Below are positions 1 through 8,360 of a stretch of DNA of 64,000 bases, piece after piece. Source of the stretch: Catenulispora acidiphila DSM 44928 (lineage in GTDB: Bacteria > Actinomycetota > Actinomycetes > Streptomycetales > Catenulisporaceae). The stretch lies in the NCBI RefSeq assembly GCF_000024025.1, contig NC_013131.1, positions 10,148,229-10,212,228 on the forward strand. The letters run 5' to 3'. The position numbers and the translations under genes are program-made. How positions within the stretch are numbered: the first letter of the stretch is position 1; the number at the start of each line of letters is the position of its first letter. The notes under the pieces are model-generated. The model had not been told where the DNA came from. It ran no database searches and was given only the letters and a program-made list of their open reading frames with translations.

Positions 1-509
1 TCGGGCTGAACGCGATCCAGGGGGCGCGGATCGCGCGCGCCGGCCGGATCGTCGCGATCGACACCAACCCGCGCAAGGAGGAGGCGGCGCGGCGGTTCGG
101 CGCGACCGACTTCCTCGACCCCAGCGGCCAGGACGCGGTCGAGCTGGTCAAGGAACTGCTCCCGCGCGGCGCGGACTACGTCTTCGAGTGCGTCGGGCAT
201 CCCGCGCTGATCCGCGCCGCGACCGACATGCTCGCCTGGTCCGGAGCCGCGGTACTGCTCGGCGTCCCGCGAAGCGACGCCGAGGGGACGTTCCTCGTGT
301 CTGGTATGTATATGGACAAAACAATAATGGGCTGCCGATACGGAACCTCGCACCCTCAGTTCGACGTCGAAAGGTACGTGGACCTTTATCGGAAGGGTGA
401 GCTACTCCTGGACGAACTGGTCACAAAGACCTACCCTCTGGAGCACATCCACGAGGCGATCCACGACCTGGAAAGCGGGTCACTGGCAAGAGGAGTCCTC
501 TTGCTCTGA
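1..509 (+). CDS. Zn-dependent alcohol dehydrogenase (C-terminal part)
   Basis: The gene runs in from outside the window; only the last ~168 residues are present. They cover the end of the Rossmann NAD(P)-binding domain (IVAIDTNPRKEEAARRFGAT, with the acidic D that usually selects NAD) and the C-terminal part of the catalytic fold (GCRYGTSHPQFDVERYVDLY). This ending resembles medium-chain class III / NDMA-dependent actinobacterial alcohol dehydrogenases. The zinc ligands lie upstream and cannot be checked. The stop is TGA at 507-509. A short A/T-rich patch lies at about 300-345 inside otherwise GC-rich sequence. The neighbouring catabolic genes suggest alcohol or aldehyde oxidation, which is inference. 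Confidence 0.85.
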   Translation, partial: GLNAIQGARIARAGRIVAIDTNPRKEEAARRFGATDFLDPSGQDAVELVKELLPRGADYVFECVGHPALIRAATDMLAWSGAAVLLGVPRSDAEGTFLVSGMYMDKTIMGCRYGTSHPQFDVERYVDLYRKGELLLDELVTKTYPLEHIHEAIHDLESGSLARGVLLL

Positions 510-533
510 GCCCTACGAGGGGAAGCTAAGGCC

Positions 534-2594
534 GTGACGGAGAGCCCGAGCGGGCAGGGCGCACCGGAGCACGACAGCGAAGCCGCACTGCTCACCGAAC
601 CGCCCACGCCGCCTGCGACTCCCTCAGCTCCCCCGGCTCCCTCAACGCCCTCGGTCCCGGGCCAGCCGACGCGGGACGACGTCGAAACCGACAGTGTCGA
701 AGACCTCACCGACGGTGAGGTCGCCGAAAACGCTACCGCCACCGACGCCGACACCGATTCCGACAGCGCCACCGATGAAACTTCCGCACCGGGCCACCGC
801 CCGGACGCCCCGAGGAATCCGCTGCGCCGCGCCGCGCAGCGCGTCGTCGACGAGATCCTCGACCCGAGCATCGGTTTCACGCTCGCGCTGGTCTACCTGG
901 GCCTGGCGATGTTCCTCACCTGGAAGCTGCTCTTCCACCCGACAAGCAGCGTCATGGCCGGCAACCCCTACGACCAGTTCTACTTCGAGTGGCAGCTGAC
1001 CGCGGTCGAGCACGCGCTGACGCACCTGCAGAACCCGCTGTTCACGCACGCGATGAACGCCCCCGACGGCATGAACCTCGCGGCGAACCCGCAGATCATC
1101 GGTCCGGCCGCGGTGCTCACGCCGATCACCGCGCTGTTCGGCGCGCCGGTCTCCTTCGCGCTGCTGACCACCTTCAACCTCGCGGCCACCGCGACCACCT
1201 GGCGCTGGTTCTTGCGCCGGCATGTGGTGCGCACCGAGACCGCGGCGTTCGTCGGCGGCCTGTTCATGGGCTTCTCGCCGTCGATGATGTCCCACTCGCT
1301 GGCGCATCCGAACCTGGCCGGGCAGTGGCTGGTGCCGCTGATCGTCGGCGCGGCGCTGCGCCTGCGCGAGCCGGAACCCCGGCTGCGCAACGGGATCGTG
1401 CTCGGCGTGCTGATCGCCGCGCAGGTGTTCGTCGGCGAGGAACTGCTGCTGCTGGCGGCGATGGGCTTCACGCTGTTCCTGGTCGCCTACGTCCTGATGC
1501 GGCCGCGGCAGGCGTGGGCCGAGGCGGCGGTGTTCCTGCGCGGCGCCGGTGTGGCGATCGTGACCGCCGGCGCGCTGCTGGCGTATCCGCTCTCGTTCCA
1601 GTTCTTCGGGCCGATGTCGTTCAAGGGCATCCCGTTCGACGTCGCCTACTACTCGGCGGACCTGAAGTCCTACGCGGTCTATCCGAACCAGGAGCTGTGG
1701 GGCGACCCGGCCAAGCTGGACCCGCTGGCGCCGGGCGGCACCGAGCAGGCCGCGCTGGTCGGCTGGGCGCTGCTGCTCGTGGTGGCGCTGCTGGCGATCT
1801 GGCTGATCCGGAACGCCGCGGTACGGGCCCTGCTGATCGCCGCGCTGGTCCTGGTCACGCTGTCCGTCGGTCCGACCCCGGTGTTCGACCACACCTCGAT
1901 CAAGTGGTGGCCGCTGGGTCCGACCGGCGTCTGGACGCACATGCAGAACCTGCCGCTGTTCTCCTCCAGCCTGCCGGTGCGCAGCGCGCTCGCGGTGAGC
2001 TGGATCATCGGCGTCCTGCTGGCGCTGGGACTGGACAAGGCGGTCCTGCACCGGCAACAGGTGCTGCGCGGAGTGGTGTTCGGCGGCGTGGTGGCCTCGC
2101 TGGTCCCGCTCGTCCCGCGGGTGTTCGACACCTCCCCACGACTGCCGATCCCGCATTACTTCACGTCGGGTGCGTGGAAGGAATGTGTGTCCCCAGGGCA
2201 CAACACGATCGTCGGCGTCCCGTTGTCCGACGGTGGCGACCGGACCAACCAGACCTGGTCGACGGCGGCGGACACCGCGTTCAACATCCCGCAGGGCCCG
2301 GTGATGGCGCCCAACTCCCCCACCGACAAGCAGGTGGCGTGGGCGAAGAACAACGTGCTGTGGACCGCGCAGTGGCTGGCGTACATCTACCAGAACGGCG
2401 GCGGCGCGACCCCGGTGGTGAACTCCACGATCCAGAACCGGGTGCGGCTGGACCTGGGGACGTGGCAGGCGAACTGCGTGGTCGCCGCCGACGGGACCCA
2501 GAACCTGGCGGCCATCAAGAACTTCCTGGACCAGGCGATCGCCCCCGGAAAGCTGGAGGGCGACGTGATCGTGTGGAAGGAGCCGGTCGGCTGA
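534..2594 (+). CDS. Large polytopic membrane protein, GT-C glycosyltransferase-like
   Basis: GTG start with a purine-rich stretch (GAGGGGAAG) just upstream; 686 aa. The first ~100 residues are rich in Pro, Glu, Asp, Ser and Thr and look like a disordered cytoplasmic tail. About ten hydrophobic segments follow between residues ~115 and 520, then a soluble C-terminal domain of ~150 residues. The loop after the first membrane segment (NPYDQFYFEWQL, then MNAPDGMNLAANP) resembles the first extracytoplasmic loop of GT-C membrane glycosyltransferases. That assignment rests on topology and loop similarity only. It is convergent with the flavin reductase, with one base between the two stop codons. Confidence 0.6.
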   Translation: MTESPSGQGAPEHDSEAALLTEPPTPPATPSAPPAPSTPSVPGQPTRDDVETDSVEDLTDGEVAENATATDADTDSDSATDETSAPGHRPDAPRNPLRRAAQRVVDEILDPSIGFTLALVYLGLAMFLTWKLLFHPTSSVMAGNPYDQFYFEWQLTAVEHALTHLQNPLFTHAMNAPDGMNLAANPQIIGPAAVLTPITALFGAPVSFALLTTFNLAATATTWRWFLRRHVVRTETAAFVGGLFMGFSPSMMSHSLAHPNLAGQWLVPLIVGAALRLREPEPRLRNGIVLGVLIAAQVFVGEELLLLAAMGFTLFLVAYVLMRPRQAWAEAAVFLRGAGVAIVTAGALLAYPLSFQFFGPMSFKGIPFDVAYYSADLKSYAVYPNQELWGDPAKLDPLAPGGTEQAALVGWALLLVVALLAIWLIRNAAVRALLIAALVLVTLSVGPTPVFDHTSIKWWPLGPTGVWTHMQNLPLFSSSLPVRSALAVSWIIGVLLALGLDKAVLHRQQVLRGVVFGGVVASLVPLVPRVFDTSPRLPIPHYFTSGAWKECVSPGHNTIVGVPLSDGGDRTNQTWSTAADTAFNIPQGPVMAPNSPTDKQVAWAKNNVLWTAQWLAYIYQNGGGATPVVNSTIQNRVRLDLGTWQANCVVAADGTQNLAAIKNFLDQAIAPGKLEGDVIVWKEPVG

Positions 2595-2595
2595 G

Positions 2596-3084
2596 TCAGC
2601 CGAACGCGCCCTTGTGGAAGATCAGCGGCGTCGACTCGCCGTCGGCGTCGAGCCCGTGCACGCGCCCGACCACGATCGTGTGGTCGCCGCCGGGATAGGT
2701 GGCCTCGATCGTGCAGTCCACCCAGCCGTGCGCGCCGGCCAGGATCGGCGAGCCCAGCTCCGAGCGGCGCCAGGCGACCCCGGCGAACTTGTCGCCGCCG
2801 CTGACCGCGAAGGTGCGGCACAGCTGCTCGTGGTCGGCGGCAAGGAAGTTCACGCAGAAGCGCCCGGTGGCCTCGATCCGCGGCCAGGTGGTCGAGGTGT
2901 GCCCGACGGAGAACAGCACGAGGGGCGGGTCCAGCGACAGTGCCGAAAAAGCCTGACACGCGAAGCCCACGGGCCCTTCGCCGTCCTCGGACGCGACGAC
3001 GGTCACGCCGGAAGGGAAGTGGCCCAGGACGCGGCGATAGTGCGCGATGTCTATGGTCGTTCGGGCATCGACATTTGCAGGCAT
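2596..3084 (-). CDS. Flavin reductase-like FMN-binding protein
   Basis: 162 aa, the usual size for the HpaC/HsaB-type flavin reductase family, which supplies reduced FMN or FAD to a two-component monooxygenase. Visible family features are YRRVLGHFPSGVTVVAS near the N terminus, the FACQAFSALSLDPPLVLFSV core, FCVNFLAADHEQLCRTFA, and the GGDKFAGV loop. No large flavin-dependent oxygenase lies directly beside it. Its partner could be one of the LLM proteins 16-20 kb away or lie outside the window. No copy of the 19-bp palindrome is evident in the 205 bp upstream. It runs the same way as the enoyl-CoA hydratase upstream. Confidence 0.85.
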   Translation of the reverse strand: MPANVDARTTIDIAHYRRVLGHFPSGVTVVASEDGEGPVGFACQAFSALSLDPPLVLFSVGHTSTTWPRIEATGRFCVNFLAADHEQLCRTFAVSGGDKFAGVAWRRSELGSPILAGAHGWVDCTIEATYPGGDHTIVVGRVHGLDADGESTPLIFHKGAFG

Positions 3085-3289
3085 GGTCCCAGCCCCTAGG
3101 TGTCACGCTGTGCGCGGCTGCGTGGTCTTCATCTCGTTCGCTATCTCAAAAGCGCAGCTCGGCCCAGCATATGTGGACGGACAGGGTCAGTGTGGGTGGG
3201 AACTGATTACCCGTCAAGAGACAGACCGTTCGTCATAGCGAACACCTTTCGCGCATCACAGGACCCTGTGGTTACAGCGACAACAACCG

Positions 3290-4111
3290 TCAGGACCCTG
3301 TGAATTCCGGTGCACGGCGCTCCACAAAAGCCCGGACGCCTTCTTGCCCGTCGTGAGTCGCCATATTCAGCTCGACCGCGTCGGCTTCCTCTCTGAACGC
3401 TGTGGCGCGGTCCACCTCCAGCGCGCGGTTCACCAGATTCTTGGCGAGCGCGAGCGCCCGCGTCGGACCGACCGCCAGCCGCTCGGCCCACGCCCGCGCC
3501 GCCTTCTCCAGATCGGCGTCCGGCACGACCCGGTTCACCAGTCCCAGCGCCAGCGCCTCGGCGGCGGGCACGTCGTCGGCGAAGAACATCAGCTCCTTGG
3601 CTTTGTGCACCCCGACGAGCCGGGTGAGCAAATGCGCGCCGCCACCGTCGGGGACCAATCCGCGCCGGGCGAAGACCTCGATGAACTTCGCCGACTCGGC
3701 GGCGATCACCAGATCGCAGGCCAGCGCCAGATGCGCGCCGATGCCGGCCGCGATGCCGTTCACCGCGCCGATCACCGGCTTCTCGCAGTCCAGGACCGCG
3801 GCGACGAGCGCCTGCGCGCCGTCGCGGATGGTGCGCGCGACGTCGCCGGGGCGCGGCTCGGCGGCGGGCGCGGCGCCCGGTCGGGGACGCAGATCCGCGC
3901 CGGTGCAGAAGCCTCGACCGGTCGCGGTGAGGACCACGACGCGGGTCTGCGGATCGGCGGAAGCCTGACGCAGCAACGCGATCAGCCGATCTCGGTGGTC
4001 GGCGGTGATGGCGTTCAGCGCTTCGGGGCGGTCCAGGGTGATCCAGGCGACGCCGCCGGACAGGGAGTGCCGGACGGTCTCGTCCAGCGGTCGCTCTTGT
4101 ACCTCGGGCAT
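3290..4111 (-). CDS. Enoyl-CoA hydratase/isomerase (crotonase family)
   Basis: 273 aa, normal length. The crotonase fold shows in WITLDRPEALNAI (21-36), GRGFCTGADL (66-74), the oxyanion-hole region GAVNGIAAGIGAHLALACD (115-133) and FIEVFARRGLVPDGGG (~143-158). The last segment carries a Glu at ~144 and an Asp at ~155 near the usual acid/base positions. It would hydrate or isomerise an enoyl-CoA in a beta-oxidation-type pathway. It lies 97 bp downstream of the ATP-grasp CoA ligase on the same strand, so both probably share the promoter carrying the palindrome at 5898. The short gap contains two copies of CGGCGCCGGA 40 bp apart. Confidence 0.88.
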   Translation of the reverse strand: MPEVQERPLDETVRHSLSGGVAWITLDRPEALNAITADHRDRLIALLRQASADPQTRVVVLTATGRGFCTGADLRPRPGAAPAAEPRPGDVARTIRDGAQALVAAVLDCEKPVIGAVNGIAAGIGAHLALACDLVIAAESAKFIEVFARRGLVPDGGGAHLLTRLVGVHKAKELMFFADDVPAAEALALGLVNRVVPDADLEKAARAWAERLAVGPTRALALAKNLVNRALEVDRATAFREEADAVELNMATHDGQEGVRAFVERRAPEFTGS

Positions 4112-4208
4112 GTCGTCTTCCCTCGAAAACGTCGGCGCCGGAGCGCAGCCGCGCAGTAGCGCGACAACGTTCCGGCGCCGGACCGGGTTGGTTCTGTTCT
4201 TCTCTGTA

Positions 4209-5864
4209 TCAGTGCACGATCAAGCGAGCCGAGGCGTCCAGCGCCACGGTCCCGCCCCCGCGCCCCAGCACCCGCAGCGGCGCGATATCGAAGCCCTCCA
4301 ACACATCGCCGAGGTCCAGCGCCATGCGCTGCACGCGCAGGATGGTGTCGGCCAGCGCCTCCAGGTCCGCGCCGGCGGTGGTGAGCAGCGGCAGGCAGTG
4401 CAGTTCGTCGAGCATCCGGTGCGCTTGGTGGGCGTCGAACGGCGCGACCCGGATCGACACGTCGCCAAGCGTTTCGGCGTAGGCGCCGCCGACGCCGACC
4501 ACCACAGCCGGACCGAACCGGTCGTCGCGCCGGATGCCGACCATCGTGTCCACGCCGCCGGTGATCTGCTGGCCGATCAGGACGCCGTCCAGCGTGCCGT
4601 AGCCCTGGCGGCCGGCGGAGTCCATCAGGTCCTTGAAGTTCTCGCGAACCTGCGACGCCGAGGTGATGGTGGTGCGGGTGAGACCGGCGGCTGAAGCCGA
4701 CGGCAGTCCGGCCACCGACGCCTTCATCACCACCGGGTAGCCGATGGTCGCGGCGGCGCGCACGGCCCAGGCGGCGCTGGTGACCAGCTGCTCCCGGGGA
4801 GTGCGGATGCCGTAGGCGCGCAGCAGTTGGTGCGTCTGCGATTCCGACAAGCCCTTGGAGGGACCGGTGTCCCGCTTGCGCGTCGTACCCGGCGCACCTC
4901 CCGAAGTGAGGATCTGCCGCGCCTTCACCCCGGCCATGGCGTTGTCCTCGACCAGGGACGGGATCCGGAAGCGGTGGTCGCAGTGGTCGTAGTAGGCCTT
5001 GGCCGCGGCGACCGCGTTGGTGAGCGTGCGGAACGTCGCGATCTCGGGCGAGCGCTGCAGGATCAGCCGGTACCCGGTCTCGGTGCCGCCGGAGGAGCAC
5101 CAGACCACGCCGATCGGGGTGGTGCTCTCGCGCGCGGCCTCGACCAGCGCGGCGGCGGTCCACTCGCCGGAGGACCCGGTCTCGGTGACCGCGTACAGGA
5201 GCAGGCCGGCGCCGGGGCGTGCGGCGAGTTCGGTGACGTCCGGGGCGTGGCCGGCGTCCTCGACCTCGAGGCCGGCGCGGCGCGCGAGGTCGGCGAGCAG
5301 GGTGGCGGCGCCGCCGGAGTCGGCGGCGATCCGGACCGGCCCGGGGCGCTGGGTCGGCCGCGGGAAGCGGGCGAGGGTGGCGGCGCAGTCCAGCAGTTGG
5401 TCGAAGCCCTCGACCCGGACCACCCCGGCCTGCCGCAGCACCGCGTCGATCACCCGGTCGGCGCCGGTGGCCAGGACGACCAGCGGACGCCCGGCGCCGG
5501 ACGCGGCTTCGGCGGCCCGCATCAGGGCCCTGCCGTCCAGGTCCGTGCCGATCGCGTCCACGCACGCCGCGATCGCTCCGACGCCGTCCGCCTGAGCGAA
5601 CGCCTCGACCGCGTCCGCAAACGTCGGACCGTCCTCACCGGGACCGCAGTAGGTCCAGCCGGCCACCGGGACGCCCAGCTCGTCGGCCGTGACCAGCGGG
5701 CAGCCGGTGTGCGCGCCGGTGGTGATGAGCGCGATCGCCGGCGCGCCGGCGGCCGGTTCGGCGTTCAGCGACCTTGTCGGAACATGGTGGCGTCGGTCCT
5801 CGGACACCGGCCGATGCCGGGACACCGCGGTCTGTTCAGTGGTCATGACGCTGGTGGCAGGCAT
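4209..5864 (-). CDS. ATP-grasp acyl-CoA ligase, acetate-CoA ligase (ADP-forming) type
   Basis: 551 aa. The C-terminal ~240 residues are an ATP-grasp domain (GYPVVMKASVAGLPSASAAG, DRFGPAVVVGVGG, then VRVLGRGGG-type ending). Residues ~150-300 look like the succinyl-CoA-ligase-like domain (GPVRIAADSGGAATLLADLA). The family normally begins with a Rossmann CoA-binding domain of ~130 residues. Here the N terminus is short and that domain appears to be missing, so the enzyme may need a partner or may be a variant. Expected reaction: ATP-dependent CoA thioester formation. An in-frame ATG six codons later is an alternative start. A perfect TGACGC-T-GCGTCA palindrome lies 37 bp upstream of the chosen start. 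Confidence 0.78.
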   Translation of the reverse strand: MPATSVMTTEQTAVSRHRPVSEDRRHHVPTRSLNAEPAAGAPAIALITTGAHTGCPLVTADELGVPVAGWTYCGPGEDGPTFADAVEAFAQADGVGAIAACVDAIGTDLDGRALMRAAEAASGAGRPLVVLATGADRVIDAVLRQAGVVRVEGFDQLLDCAATLARFPRPTQRPGPVRIAADSGGAATLLADLARRAGLEVEDAGHAPDVTELAARPGAGLLLYAVTETGSSGEWTAAALVEAARESTTPIGVVWCSSGGTETGYRLILQRSPEIATFRTLTNAVAAAKAYYDHCDHRFRIPSLVEDNAMAGVKARQILTSGGAPGTTRKRDTGPSKGLSESQTHQLLRAYGIRTPREQLVTSAAWAVRAAATIGYPVVMKASVAGLPSASAAGLTRTTITSASQVRENFKDLMDSAGRQGYGTLDGVLIGQQITGGVDTMVGIRRDDRFGPAVVVGVGGAYAETLGDVSIRVAPFDAHQAHRMLDELHCLPLLTTAGADLEALADTILRVQRMALDLGDVLEGFDIAPLRVLGRGGGTVALDASARLIVH

Positions 5865-5897
5865 CGCACCGCCCTCTCAGGAGCCGACTGACAAGTA

Positions 5898-5916
5898 ACC
5901 TGACGCTGCGTCAGTT
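5898..5916. promoter_or_regulatory. TetR-type operator, site A
   Basis: ACCTGACGCTGCGTCAGTT. The 6-bp arms TGACGC/GCGTCA are perfect around one central base. It lies just upstream of the ATP-grasp ligase start and downstream of the acyl-CoA ligase stop, so it should control the ligase-hydratase unit. It is one of seven related sites in the window. Confidence 0.7.
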
Positions 5917-5983
5917 TAGGACCGCGATGCGAATTAGCACAGAGGTAACCTCAAGAGATCTTGCGCTCCCCCGGATTTGTTCG

Positions 5984-7492
5984 TCAGGAGCCGACCCGCT
6001 TTCGCAATGCCGAACGATCCACCTTCTGCCCGGCGGTCAGCGGCAGAGTCGGCACGACGCGCACCTCTTCGGGCAGCTTGTGCCTGGCCAGCCGGGATCC
6101 GGCGAACAGCCGCAACTCCTCCACTGTCGGCGGCGCCGCCGGATCGCACGGCACCACGAAGGCCACGCCGACCTGTCCCATCACCGCGTCCGGCCGCGGG
6201 ACCACGGCGATTTGGCCGACGGCGGCGTGCTCCTGCAGGACGGCTTCCACTTCCTGCGGATGCACGTTGTAGCCGCCGCGGACGAACATGTCGTCGCGGC
6301 GTCCGGCCAGACGCAGGCAGCCGGTGTCATCGAGGAGGCCGACGTCGCCGGTGCGCAGCCAGCCGTCCGGGGTGAGCGTCTCGGCGGTGGCGGCCGGATC
6401 GTGCCAGTACTCGGACATCACCGAGGCGGAGCGCATCCAGACCTCGCCGCTCTCGCCGACCGGGACCTGCTTGCCGCCTTCGTCACGCAGCGAGATCTCG
6501 GTTCCGGCGCGGGGTCTGCCGACGGTGTTGAAGACTTCTTCGTCGGGCGCGTCGAGGGCGGTCAAGGTACCCAGGCCGCCGGATTCCGTGGAGGAGTAAC
6601 GGATCGAGTAGGCGGCGCCGAACGACTCGCGCGCCTGCCGGACCAGTTCCGCCGGCGACGGTCCGCCGCCGATGATCAGGGCTTTGATGGCATCGGTCTT
6701 GTAGCTGGCGAGCTGGGGTACCCGCAGCAACAATGCCACCTGCGCCGCGACGCCGCCGATCACCGGCACGCCCTCGTCGCAGATCAGCCCGAGCGCCTCG
6801 CGGGCCCGCCAGCGCGTCAGGATGTGCAGCCGGTTGCCGGCCAGCAGATGCCCGGCGAGCTTGGTCATGAAGCCGACGTGGTTCAGGCCGGTGGCGACCA
6901 GCAGCGGCATCGGCGCGGTCTGCGCGCGGTTGTCCGCCTCGGATATCGCAGCGATCTGCTTCGCGCCGAACAGCGCGCCCTTCGGCAGACCGGAAGTCCC
7001 GGAGGTGAAGACGATGGTCTCCGGGTCGTCGTGCGAGCGTGCGCTGGGCACGGTCCGTACGTGTTCGCGGCCGAGCATCGGCAGTCCGGCGGCGAACTCG
7101 CGCCGGTCCTCCGCCTGGCGGACCGGGATGATCTGCGCGTCGGGCAGGCGGCCGGTCAGCAGTTCCTCGGTCCCGATGACCACGTCCGGCCGGACGTTGG
7201 CGAGCATCGCCTGCCGCTCGGCCGGCGAGTAGTGCGCGCCGACGCCGGCGGTGACCGCGCCGACTTTCGCCAGCGCGCAGTAGGCGACGACGTAGTCCAG
7301 GGAGGCGGGCAGCAGCAACGCGGCCACCTGGCCCTGGCCGACGCCCCGTACCGCCAGGCGGGCCGCCATGGCCTCGGAGGCCGCGTTGAGCTGCTGGAAG
7401 GACAAGGAAAGCGGGCCGCGGCCGGCCACCAGAGCGGTGGCGGACCCGTGGTCCCGAGCGGCTTTGCGGACGGCGAGAGCGAGGAAGGTCAT
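5984..7492 (-). CDS. AMP-forming acyl-CoA synthetase (class I adenylating enzyme)
   Basis: 502 aa. The adenylating-enzyme signatures are in order: ATP P-loop TIVFTSGTSGLPKGAL (~159-174), SSTESGG (A5-like, ~290), GWLRTGDVGLL (A7, ~395), GRRDDMFVRGGYNVHPQEVE (A8) and TAGQKVDR with the catalytic Lys near residue 490. It activates a carboxylic acid to an acyl-AMP and then an acyl-CoA; the substrate cannot be read from sequence. The palindromic site B lies ~30 bp upstream of the ATG. Together with the second AMP ligase at 12.9 kb and the ATP-grasp ligase, it gives this region three acid-activating enzymes. Confidence 0.88.
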   Translation of the reverse strand: MTFLALAVRKAARDHGSATALVAGRGPLSLSFQQLNAASEAMAARLAVRGVGQGQVAALLLPASLDYVVAYCALAKVGAVTAGVGAHYSPAERQAMLANVRPDVVIGTEELLTGRLPDAQIIPVRQAEDRREFAAGLPMLGREHVRTVPSARSHDDPETIVFTSGTSGLPKGALFGAKQIAAISEADNRAQTAPMPLLVATGLNHVGFMTKLAGHLLAGNRLHILTRWRAREALGLICDEGVPVIGGVAAQVALLLRVPQLASYKTDAIKALIIGGGPSPAELVRQARESFGAAYSIRYSSTESGGLGTLTALDAPDEEVFNTVGRPRAGTEISLRDEGGKQVPVGESGEVWMRSASVMSEYWHDPAATAETLTPDGWLRTGDVGLLDDTGCLRLAGRRDDMFVRGGYNVHPQEVEAVLQEHAAVGQIAVVPRPDAVMGQVGVAFVVPCDPAAPPTVEELRLFAGSRLARHKLPEEVRVVPTLPLTAGQKVDRSALRKRVGS

Positions 7493-7518
7493 CGGAGCTC
7501 CCTGAGGGATGGGTACCG

Positions 7519-7537
7519 ATCTGACTCGGGGTCAGAG
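7519..7537. promoter_or_regulatory. TetR-type operator, site B
   Basis: ATCTGACTCGGGGTCAGAG. The outer arms CTGAC/GTCAG are intact and the inner bases degenerate. It is ~30 bp upstream of the acyl-CoA synthetase at 7492. Confidence 0.6.
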
Positions 7538-7624
7538 TTTCCCCCTCCTCCGGGAGCTAATCCAGAGGCACGACACGGCGAATCGGATCGTCGTGTTTCC
7601 CGCTCGCCGTACCGCGCGTGTCTG

Positions 7625-8278
7625 TCAGACCGCGACAGGCTTCTTCTGTGTGATGCCCATGAAGACCAGGCCGATCATCGCCGCGCGCAGCTCGGCCAGC
7701 TTGATGCTCCAGGCCTCGAAGACGCGCTGGTGCGCCGAAATGGAGGCGAGCATGGCGACCAGCGCGCCGGCGGTCGCGGTCGGCGGCATCACGGCGTCGG
7801 CCTTGCCGGCGGCCTGCAGAGCGGTGATGGCGTCGGCCAGGGAGATGGTGACGTTGTTCAGGATCTTCATGCGGATCTTGTGGAAGCGCTTGTCGCCCTC
7901 GGCGGTGGCCAGGTCGACCACGCGCAGGATCGCCTCGTGCTCGTTCCAGAACGCCAGGAAGCCGTCCACCAGCGCCTCGGCGGCCTGCATGCCGGCCTTG
8001 CCGGACCAGGTGCGGCCGTCCGCGAGCTCCTTCAGGTGCGCGCCGTCCTTGGCCATGTCGTTGGCGATCTCGATGATCGCCGACTCGATGTCCGGGAAGT
8101 ACTGGTAGAACGTGGCCGGGGAGGTGCCGGCCAACCGGGCCACGTCGATCACGGTGATCGAGCGGTACGGCTGGGAGACGAGCATCTCGCCGAGGCACTC
8201 CAGCAGCCGGGCCCGGGTGGCCTGGCCGCGCTTGCCCGCGATCCGCCCGTCGACGGTGCGCACTTGCTGAGCTGTCAT
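7625..8278 (-). CDS. TetR-family transcriptional repressor
   Basis: 217 aa. The N-terminal helix-turn-helix is clear: RARLLECLGEMLVSQPYRSITVIDVARLAGTSPATFYQYFPDIES (about residues 22-66) fits the TetR DNA-binding domain. The remaining ~150 residues are an alpha-helical ligand domain that does not match KstR or KstR2 sequences as I recall them. A copy of the regional palindrome (site C) spans its start codon, the usual sign of autorepression. Six related sites sit before CoA-ligase, thiolase, SDR, LLM and hypothetical genes, which makes it the likely regulator of the region. An acyl-CoA or other pathway intermediate is the expected ligand (inference). Confidence 0.88.
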   Translation of the reverse strand: MTAQQVRTVDGRIAGKRGQATRARLLECLGEMLVSQPYRSITVIDVARLAGTSPATFYQYFPDIESAIIEIANDMAKDGAHLKELADGRTWSGKAGMQAAEALVDGFLAFWNEHEAILRVVDLATAEGDKRFHKIRMKILNNVTISLADAITALQAAGKADAVMPPTATAGALVAMLASISAHQRVFEAWSIKLAELRAAMIGLVFMGITQKKPVAV

Positions 8279-8288
8279 GGCGTCAGTT
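8270..8288. promoter_or_regulatory. TetR-type operator, site C, overlapping the tetR start codon
   Basis: AGCTGTCATGGCGTCAGTT. One half-site (GCGTCA) is perfect and the other (TGTCAT) degenerate. It covers the ATG of the repressor gene at 8276-8278, consistent with autoregulation. Confidence 0.5.
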
Positions 8289-8360
8289 TATGCGGTCCGG
8301 ACCCCTTACCCCGGCCAGACCTGGGTAGTTGGCCAAGATCGGCATTCGTTATCATGCCCG

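Noticed and set aside
642-2201. Long antisense open frame of 519 codons
   Set aside because: Its product is Arg/Gln/His-rich with no domain, and it lies opposite the membrane protein gene with the correct third-position GC. It is a high-GC shadow frame.
3085-3289. Operator copy upstream of the flavin reductase
   Set aside because: GGTGTCACGCTGTG resembles a half-site only, and no second arm is present at the right spacing.
7625-8278. Calling the TetR protein KstR or KstR2
   Set aside because: The ligand domain does not match those proteins as I recall them, and the local palindrome differs from both known operators.
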